Source: Acholoe squamosa
Lineage: Eukaryota > Annelida > Polychaeta > Phyllodocida > Polynoidae
Reading direction: 5' to 3'
Assembly: GCA_949317995.1 (NCBI GenBank)
Contig: OX439038.1
Location: forward strand, 1,630,001 to 1,694,000
DNA: 64,000 nt
In this document: in pieces, positions 56,851 through 64,000 of the stretch
Numbering within the stretch: the stretch's first letter is position 1
How the letters are laid out: each line of letters opens with the position of its first letter
The notes under the pieces: generated by a model
What the model was told of the DNA's origin: nothing
Databases searched by the model: none
What the model saw: the letters and a program-made list of their open reading frames with translations, nothing else
Made by a program: the position numbers and the translations under genes

Positions 56851-58803
56851 GCTGTACCCTGAGTTGTTGCCTTTACTACAATCTGAACTTTAGCTCTGCA
56901 AAGGTTGGCATCCACGTCTATAGGGTAAACCCCGGTGAATAAGCCACACCCTAAGTTCCTAAAAACTCCATCGCCCAGGGACCCTCTGTTATGGTCTATA
57001 AGTTGCAGCTTATATGTGAGGCTTTACAACATGCCTCATGATGAAGGCTGGCAATAAGGATACACTGAGTCGACCAGGATTCCCGTACCTAACAACAACT
57101 GTGGACTTTGTGCATCCATCACGTTATACGTCCAAAAGTTCAAATTCTTTATTCCACAAAGTCCTGTTTGTATGGTGCACCCTTGTCACACTAGCCACAT
57201 TAACATCAGTCAAATTGATACATCAACCTTTGTCCCATTGAAAGTGCATGGATGGGGCTTTTCAGAATGGGAATAATTTTGTGGAAATTCCTACTTCAAA
57301 GAGAGTTGTTGTAGAAAAAACAGATTCCTGTGAAGTGTCTCCAGTCCAGCACTCCTGAGCCTGTTATGCTCCTGCCACAAGAACACTCTGCTGGGTTAGA
57401 CTATGTCAGACAGACATAGGACTAAACCCCACTTGTGGCCAGAGGCTATAATCTACCATCCATCTTCAAGAGGGTAAGGTTACCTATATTTTAAATTATC
57501 CCTCTATCAGCAGGCCAGGAGCTAGGTTGTGGGAATCCACCTAGAATATATATTTGACAGTGTGGTGGAGAACATCCTACTAAGATCCCAAATTACTCAA
57601 GCTCTTATCAGTCGAGCTGGCAGAACAACACACAAAATCATTACGCAGTCAAGGCCCTGCTGAAGAGGTCTCCCTACCCCTAGAACTAGGAGACCCATCA
57701 TCATTCATCTTTGACAAATCGCCTTTGTGCAGCTCGAGATCTACTTTCATTAACCCTTTGAACCCTGAAACAATTCCCTTAGGTTTTTTTTTCAGTTACA
57801 TACAAATAAGCAACATACATGTCCTGCAGAGTGCCAGTTTATTCTTAGGTTTCTAGTTTGAAATAAAGCAGTTACACATTATAAGGTTTAGAGGTTTATA
57901 CAGCATTGCTCATATTGAAAGATGCAATCAAACAAGCAAAAAAGTCTGGAGGAGTTTGAGATCATCTGCAAAACTGGTACTTGATATAATGAGATAGGGC
58001 CCGCCCCCTCAATAAAAGGAGCAGATATAACAGTCAATCACTCCTTATCATATTTACTTCAATATGACAATGATATAGGCTTGGGCCCATCCGCATGAGA
58101 CCAATAGGCAGAGTGTGGATTGGTCAAAACCCACAAGTGGAGAAACCAGGAGCTGTTGAATGGTCACAGATTATCTTTACATTTATGTCAAGATGTTTCC
58201 AGCCATTTTTTAAAATTTCTTTTAAAATTAGGTCATGTCATTATAATAACTTGGATTAGGGATTTTTCCACCTAAGTGCATGGCTGGCCATCGGTATTAA
58301 AAAAAATAAAAAAGTTCACAAACCCCCTACCTGATCACCAAATCGCCAGGAGATAAAAATAAGGGCATGAAAACACACTTTTTTGGGGCTTCAAATATTG
58401 GAATTTGGAGAAATCTCTAGGCAGGAAAAGGACGTTTTTTTCATTACCACATACATTTTTCTTCAACAACACTTTTTTTTGGTCAATTACTGTTGGGGAT
58501 CGGTTAAAAAATAATTGCCAAAAATCTTGCCGCCGGATCTGTAATCCATGTTATTAGAATAAAACGGCCTTATCACCTCATATTTGTTCAAATCACATGC
58601 TGCATCACAATTTTAAATGTTATGATGCCTTGACCTCGATGATGAGGTCATCATGTGGAATTATTCACTGGTGGGGTGCAATCCGGAGGCTTAGTGCAAT
58701 GTCAATGGGGACTTAATATTGACAATGACATAAAGTTATAGCGGCCTTATGGAACCAGACTGGTTCCTGCATAAGAAACCCCGCTATAGGTTACAGGTGG
58801 ACC
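56851..58803. other. Intergenic region between the two RGC genes
   Basis: Downstream of the stop codon of the upstream receptor gene. No exon or known repeat recognised; the frame at 57,038-57,241 has no domain support. The 3' UTR and polyadenylation signal of the upstream gene should lie just below 58,804, but I saw no clear AATAAA close by. Confidence 0.4.
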
Positions 58804-58911
58804 TTATTTGAACTCATGTTGTGATTCTGGCAGTGCCTTGGCTATGTCTGGTAGCGGCAGATTGCATCCATCCTTCCCACTCAGCCAGTATGTAGACATG
58901 GGGTCTTTACC
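58804..58911 (-). CDS. RGC last exon and stop
   Basis: 108 bp including TAA (58,804-58,806), acceptor ...tttttcag. It reads [15 protein letters not shown] then a short tail ending SQHEFK. GK-x-x-M-x-TYWL-x-G is the family's domain terminus. Confidence 0.93.
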   Translation of the reverse strand, partial: GKDPMSTYWLSGKDGCNLPLPDIAKALPESQHEFK

Positions 58912-61900
58912 CTGAAAAAGAAATAAGAAAATTGCTATAGAAAGCATTTAATCTTAGAACTCTTTTCATTAACTTTCAGGGCATCTTAAAAGTCTGGATT
59001 CCTTCTTCATCTCCTGTTTCCTATCCACTCAATGTGTGGCTGGTGCACCTTAGGTGCGGACAGCAACATTTACACATTTAGACAGTGGTTAATGTTTAAT
59101 GCTTTTTTCCAACCATGAATATTAAACATTTGACTTCCTGTTTCCATTCCTGTTTGATGTATGACTATATGCCTATATCATGATGCATGAATGCAGCCCT
59201 GGCAGGTTAGTTGCTGATGTATCAATGCAGCCCTGGCAGGCCCTGGCAGGTTAGTTGCTGATACATCAATGTAGCCCTGGCAGGCCCTGGCAGGTTAGTT
59301 GCTGATGCAGGAATGTAGCCCTGGCAGGTTAGTCACTGATACATCAATGTAGCCCTGCCAGGTTAGTTGCTGATACAGGAATGTAGCCCTGGCAGGTTAG
59401 TTGCTGATGTATCAATGCAGCCCTGGCAGGTTAGTTCCTGATGTAGGAATGTAGCCCTGGCAGGTTAGTTGCTGATATAGGAATGTAGCCCTGGCAGGCC
59501 CTGGCAGGTTAGTTCCTGATGCAGGAATGTAACCCTGGCAGGCCCTGGCAGGTTAGTTCCTGATGCAGGAATGTAACCCTGGCAGGCCCTGGCAGGTTAG
59601 TTCCTGATGTAGAAATGTAGCCCTGGCAGGCCCGGGCAGGTTAGTTCCTGATGCATCAATGTAACCCTGGCAGGCCCTGACAGGTTAGTTCCTGATGTAG
59701 AAATGTAGCCCTGGCAGGCCCAGGCAGGTTAGTTCCTGATACAGGAATGTAGCCCTGGCAGGCCCGGGCAGGTTAGTTCCTGATGCATCAATGTAACCCT
59801 GGCAGGCCCTGACAGGTTAGTTCCTGATGTAGAAATGTAGCCCTGGCAGGCCCGGGCAGGTTAGTTCCTGATACAGGAATGTAGCCTTGGCAGGCTTTAA
59901 GAGGTTAGTTCCTGATGCAGGAATGTAGCCCTGGCAGGCCCTGGCAGGTTAGGTGCTGATGCAGGAATGTAGCCCTGGCAGGCCCTGGCAGGTTAGGTGC
60001 TGATGAAGGAATGTAGCCCTGGCAGGCCCTGGCAGGTTAGGTGCTGATGAAGGAATGTAGCCCTGACAGGCCCTGGCAGGTTAGGTGCTGATGCAGGAAT
60101 GTAGCCCTGGCAGGCCCTGGCAGGTTAGGTGCTGATGAAGGAATGTAGCCCTGGCAGGCCCTGGCAGGTTAGTTCCTGATGCAGGAATGTAGCCCTGGCA
60201 GACCCTGGCAGGTTAGTTCCTGATACAGGAATGTAGCCCTGGCAGGTTACTTGCTGATAGAGGAATGTCGCCCTGGCAGGCCATGGCAGGTTAGTTGCTG
60301 ATACAGGAATGTAGCCCTGGCAGGCCCTGGCAGGTTAGTTCCTGATGCAGGAATGTCGCCCTGGCAGGTCCTGGCAGATTAGTTGCTAGTGCTGCATTCA
60401 TGCGTTATGGTGGTGAATAGGCATGATTGCAGCACAGCAAGCTCTGCTGTAGATGCAGTGCTGCAGATGCAGCACAGCAAGCTCTGCTGTAGATGCAGCA
60501 CTGCAGTTGCAGCACAGCAAGCTCTGCTGTAGACGCAGTGCTGCAGATGCAGCACAGCAAGCTCTGCTGTAGATGCAGTGCTGCAGATGCAGCACAGCAA
60601 GCTCTGCTGTAGACGCAGCACTGCAGATGCAGCACAGCAGGCTCTGCTGTAGACGCAGCACTGCAGATGCAGCACAGCAAACTCTGCTGTAGATGCAGCG
60701 CTGCAGATGCAGCACAGCAAGCTCTGCTGTAGATGCAGTGCTGCAGATGCAGCACAGCAAGCTCTGCTGTAGATGCAGTGCTGCAGATGCAGTACAGCAA
60801 GCTCTGTAGCAGATGCAGTGGTGCAGATGCAGCACAGCAAGCTCTGCTGTAGATGCAGCGCTGCAGATGCAGCACAGCAAGCTCTGTAGTAGATGCAGTG
60901 CTGCAGATGCAGCACAGCAAGCTCTGCTGTAGATGCAGCACAGCAAGCTCTGCTGTAGATGCAGTGCTGCAGATGCAGCACAGCAGGCTCTGTAGTAGAT
61001 GCAGCGCTGCAGATGCAGCACAGCAGGCTCTGCTGTAGATGCAGTGCTGCAGATGCAGCACAGCAGGCTCTGTAGTAGACCCAGTGCTGCAGATGCATCC
61101 AAGGTAACAGGCTGTTGTGGGTTTGAAGCATTGATTCACTACATTTTACATAGATACCTACCTTAACACTTATGGTACCCCGTGGGTCCAGATGGTAACC
61201 GCCTTGCTCCTGCAAGATGGCTGCTGTTGTTGGACTGACATGGATCCGTAATGCTGCAATTATATTCAGACGTCTTTCATTTTATAGACTAACAGTCTCT
61301 GTACCAAGCACTCCTGCATAGCATTCCTGCATCCTACTCATTGGCCTTATTCTAGGCATTTTGACCAAAGACCTTTCTTCTGCAATGAAATGATAAGCAT
61401 TGAGGTAGCAAAAACAGTTCTCTATTATGTTCCATGCAATATGGTTATATGAAAGGTCATTCAGCAATGACAGCTGTCTGTGAACACCTGCGTGACATCT
61501 TGGATAACATTGTTAATGATCAACCAACAATTAGCCTCTATTTAGATTATAAAAAGGCATTTGATACTGTTTCTCACTCAAAATTAATAGAAAAATCTTT
61601 TGGACTTAGCGAAAATTCTCTAAACTTCTTATCCTCATACTTAACCAATAGATTTCAAAACACAATGGCAAAAAACAAGCTATCAATTAATAAAGAAGTC
61701 ACATATGGTGTCGCACAAGGATCAGTGATGGGTCCTATCCTTTTTTTATTTATATAAATTCTTTACCAACTGTTTATGAAACTGCAAGAGTCACCTTATA
61801 TGCAGATGATGCCGTTATATCAGTGTCTGACACAGATCATATGGATGAAGCTATAAACAGAATATCCCAATGGTGTATTGATAATGTTTTAACTGTCAAT

Positions 61901-63794
61901 GAGAAAAAACTAAAATGGATGATTTTTAATAATCTGGTCTTTTACATGAATGGATACATGCTAGAACAGGTTGAGTCTTTTCCTTATCTTGGAGTGACAC
62001 TTGACCCCAAGCTGAACTTTGTCGAGCATAGGACGATCACTACTAATAGAATAAGGGAAAAGCTGGTTCAATTAGGTAGGGTTAGGAGATATATTGACAA
62101 TAACACAGCAGTTACTATCTATAAAAGTATGATCCTCCCCATTTTTGATTATGTTGATTTCATCTGGGATAGGGAAGAGGTTGGGGAAACAAAGGAATAA
62201 CAGCTGTATCAAAATAAATGTCTTTGTATATAAGGTAAATCCACTGTGCACCATTATGACACAAGGGATGTTAATGAACAAGTAACCAATGGATAACTGA
62301 TGACGAGTGGGGGTTATCGACGAATAATAACACGAGGCCGTAGGCCGAGTGTTATTATTGCCGATAACCCCCACGAGTCATCAGTTATCCATTGACTACT
62401 TATTTTATACCACGAAACCAATAAATAATCAATATTATACCAATAAATTCAAGTTGAAAACAAAAATTATTCCCCCTTCCCGGGACTCGAAGCCAGCCAT
62501 GACAGTGTGTGTACACAGGTACATACACCTCCTCGCCCGCCAGCGGACAGCGGCAGCGCACACGGCGAAAAAAGATGCGCCCGGACCGGGGCTCAATCCA
62601 TGGACCTCTCACGGCTGAGCGCAAAGCGCTAACCGCTAGGCCACGGCGTCTCCTCCTTCTGCGCCCGGCTGCGGACAGCAGCAGGGCACACGGCGAAAAA
62701 AAGACGCGTCTCGCTGTTATGTTTGTGTATAATACACCTCGTCGCCCGGCAGCCGACAGCGCACACGGCGAAAAAAGATTTCAATGCATCTCGCTGTTAT
62801 GTTTGTGTATAATACACCTCGTCGCCCGGCAGGGGACAGCGACAGCGCACACGGCTTCGTATCATAGCAAGACCTGGTTCTAACCGAGAGTATCTCGTCA
62901 GTCCCTGTGGCGCAATGCATAGGGAGTTGGATTAGGGATCTGAGACTGTAGGTTTGAGCCCTGCCCTGGCATGGAAAATTTTGTGGGTTTTAATATGTGA
63001 CATGTGACATGGGAGAGGCGTGCGGTTATCCTGGATAACCGCACGCCTTACCTGGATAACCGCACGCCTTACCTGGATAACCGCACGCCTTACCTGGATA
63101 ACCGCACGCCTTACAAAATTGATGTTACAGCCTATAGAGTGTGCAATATCGACAGATATGTGGATGGGAATAGACCCCAAAAAGCACTGTGTAACCCACA
63201 AATCGTGGTATAACACTAGATATCATGATGGTAATTGACTAATGGTTCCTGTTACTGTCAAAACTGTGGTTACTCCTAGTGCTTTTTATAGGGCAATTCC
63301 TATCTGGAATAAACTTAAACCAGAATTGAGGGTATTAATGTATTTAAAAGGAAAATTAAGACAGAATATAATGAAATTTTCATGTAGAGATTAGCTCTGT
63401 TATGTCATCTTTGTATCATACTCCATCCCATCTCATCTCATCATTACCTTTTTAGAATACATGTGATGTATAACAATAATACGTTGTAGATGACAACTAC
63501 TGTAAATTATAGTTATATAGTCATAATATGGTGCCGCCCTACCTTGAATATAAAGTAATAGTTGAATAATGAAAGCAAGTAAGGGGGGCTAGTGGAAGGA
63601 CTGCAACGCGCAAAAGCTAGCATGAATTAATATATATACTTGTTATATTGTATTAAGGACTCAATATAACACTTTAAAAAAATTGTATACTGTACCTAAG
63701 CCACTAGACTCAATTCTCGAGGCAGTATTCACCGTGTCTCCAAATAAGCAATATCGAGGCATCTTTAAACCAACGACTCCTGCCACCACCGAAC
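58804..63794 (-). CDS. Receptor guanylate cyclase, C-terminal three exons (gene enters from right edge)
   Basis: Coding exons on the minus strand: 63696-63794, 61162-61253 and 58804-58911, phases 1-to-1, 1-to-0 and 0-to-stop, all with GT/AG borders. Together they give the last third of the class III nucleotide cyclase domain, which makes cGMP from GTP, and a short tail. Visible are [20 protein letters not shown] (the Cys in RYCLFGD is the guanine-selecting residue; N and R of NTASR stabilise the transition state) and [13 protein letters not shown]. The upstream exons lie beyond 64,000. The gene is in tandem with the RGC at 40.9-5.3 kb. Its introns hold minisatellites and a LINE. Confidence 0.9.
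59178..60387. repeat. 44-bp minisatellite in last RGC intron
   Basis: About 28 copies of gcaggaatgtagccctggca, ggccctggcaggttagttcc, tgat. A shorter unit of about 33 bp lacks one ggcaggccct block. Adjacent to the 40-bp array with no spacer of note. Confidence 0.93.
60429..61096. repeat. 40-bp minisatellite open in three minus-strand frames
   Basis: About 17 copies of gcagcacagcaagctctgct, gtagatgcagtgctgcagat. The unit has no stop in any minus-strand frame, and because 40 is one more than a multiple of three each frame cycles through all three readings ([29 protein letters not shown]). One inner copy is shortened at about 60,940. Confidence 0.94.
61162..61253 (-). CDS. RGC cyclase domain end
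   Basis: 92 bp, phase 1 in and phase 0 out, acceptor ...aattgcag, donor gtaggt. It reads [20 protein letters not shown] then [10 protein letters not shown]. The family pattern is RIHVS....L...GGY....RG.I.VKGKG. The frame stays open past the donor into the neighbouring 40-bp array. Confidence 0.93.
61430..62225 (+). pseudogene. LINE reverse transcriptase fragment
   Basis: RT of a non-LTR retrotransposon in an intron of the upstream RGC, antisense to it. Motifs: [45 protein letters not shown], then after a frameshift in a run of seven T (61,740-61,747) [11 protein letters not shown] (catalytic ADD) and [29 protein letters not shown] stop ends the frame at 62,200 and sequence continues to ...[11 protein letters not shown], where a foldback element intervenes. 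Confidence 0.87.
62279..62404. mobile_element. 125-bp near-perfect foldback element
   Basis: Two arms of about 60 bp pair around gaggccgtaggccgag at 62,332-62,347. Matching arm segments include caatggataactgatga / tcatcagttatccattg and gtgggggttatcg / cgataacccccac. It interrupts the LINE, whose C-terminal part resumes near 63,190. Type of element unknown. Confidence 0.8.
62450..62905 (-). mobile_element. tRNA-derived SINE-like sequence with repeated module
   Basis: On the minus strand 62,570-62,655 reads GTGGCCTAGCGGTTAGCGC and GGATTGAGCCCC, an A box and B box of tRNA type. A module with cacctcgtcgcccggcag, gacagcg and cgcacacggcgaaaaaa recurs about four times (near 62,527, 62,650, 62,737 and 62,816). 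A further B-box-like GGCTTCGAGTCCCGGG lies near 62,480. Confidence 0.6.
62905..62978 (+). other. tRNA-like SINE head
   Basis: gtggcgcaatgcatagggag and ggtttgagccctgccc resemble the A and B boxes of a tRNA-derived SINE. The cloverleaf is imperfect, so I do not call a tRNA gene. Confidence 0.45.
63018..63114. repeat. Palindromic short tandem array
   Basis: Four copies of cctggataaccgcacgcctt a, preceded by the inverted half gcgtgcggttatcc. The first junction forms a perfect hairpin (gcgtgcggttatcc ... ggataaccgcacgc). Confidence 0.92.
63190..63400 (+). pseudogene. LINE C-terminal fragment
   Basis: Reads YNTRYHDGN, then [20 protein letters not shown] then WNKLKPEL, the usual Y-R-A-I-P-x-W-N-x-L ending of LINE proteins. 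It is the likely continuation of 61,430-62,225, separated by the foldback, SINE and palindromic array. Confidence 0.75.
63401..63695. other. Intron remainder, nothing recognised
   Basis: AT-rich sequence, probably including the LINE 3' UTR (ccatcccatctcatctcatc near 63,423). No exon seen. Confidence 0.4.
63696..63794 (-). CDS. RGC cyclase catalytic exon
   Basis: 99 bp, phase 1 in and phase 1 out, acceptor ...gtacttcag, donor gtacag. It reads [19 protein letters not shown] then [13 protein letters not shown], the most conserved block of receptor guanylate cyclases. Confidence 0.95.
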
Positions 63795-64000
63795 CTGAAG
63801 TACAAACATCAGACACTCGCTGTATAAATTCCATTATTCCTCATTTTCAGTAACTATTGGATAGGAGATTTTCCTGATAGTTCAGTAGTGGTACTTGGAT
63901 AAGCCAAACCCCAAATTTATCCTGATCCCACATTCTCTTGTAAGCTCCATTCTTTCCCCTGCTGATTATTGTCCTATGGGGTCTCTGTGAGCATATTGTG

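Noticed and set aside
57038-57241. 67-residue plus-strand frame as a small gene
   Set aside because: No motif, no splice or promoter context, ordinary length for chance.
60379-61215. Cys/Leu-rich repeat protein gene
   Set aside because: The 40-bp array is open in three minus-strand frames at once; only the first codons are the real cyclase exon. Kept only as an intron-retention remark.

Overview
This is a metazoan nuclear window, most likely from a marine invertebrate. The species cannot be fixed from the sequence alone. The only host genes I can support are two receptor-type guanylate cyclases (RGCs) in head-to-tail tandem on the minus strand, split into small exons with clean GT/AG junctions. 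The last three coding exons of the upstream gene lie at 63.8-58.8 kb (end of the class III cyclase catalytic domain and C-terminal tail). The first nine coding exons of the downstream gene lie at 40.9-5.3 kb: signal peptide, ANF-receptor ligand-binding domain, one transmembrane segment, juxtamembrane region and start of the kinase homology domain. Its remaining exons must lie beyond base 1. I chained the nine exons by hand; the phases agree throughout and give 534 uninterrupted codons.

Intron 1 of the downstream gene (15.0-40.2 kb) is swollen by nested mobile elements. A LINE (endonuclease at 15.4-16.2 kb, continuing at 39.46 kb) was split by a Ty3/gypsy-like LTR retrotransposon on the minus strand. 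That element has 417-bp LTRs, a 4-bp GCAG target duplication, a tRNA-His-type primer site, a polypurine tract, gag/PR/RT/RNase H/integrase remnants and a long extra 3' ORF region with zinc-finger-like motifs. Its 3' LTR was then hit by an 811-bp element with TTAA target duplication. Finally a 9.9-kb block (15,979-25,876) was duplicated in tandem (25,877-35,775) across a 6-bp microhomology.

Intron 5-7 territory holds the most unusual object: a 770-bp miniature LTR element (7,413-8,182). It has two 252-bp LTRs, a CAGT target duplication, a primer-binding site and a polypurine tract. Each LTR contains a complete 72-nt tRNA-like cloverleaf whose 3' end matches the element's own primer-binding site over 13 nt.

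The rest is mainly minisatellites: 63-bp (1-652), 79-bp (6.67-7.29 kb), 23-bp (8.9-10.0 kb), 26-bp (12.4-12.9 kb), 45-bp (44.2-44.85 kb), 58-60-bp (46.0-51.8 kb), 43-bp (53.55-56.85 kb), 44-bp (59.2-60.4 kb) and 40-bp (60.4-61.1 kb). Several stay open as long frames purely because of period and composition. Small inverted-repeat elements (14.3, 50.1, 62.3 kb), LINE fragments (45.7, 61.4-63.4 kb) and tRNA-derived SINE-like sequence (62.5-62.98 kb) fill the gaps. No prokaryotic features, CRISPR arrays or rRNA genes were seen.
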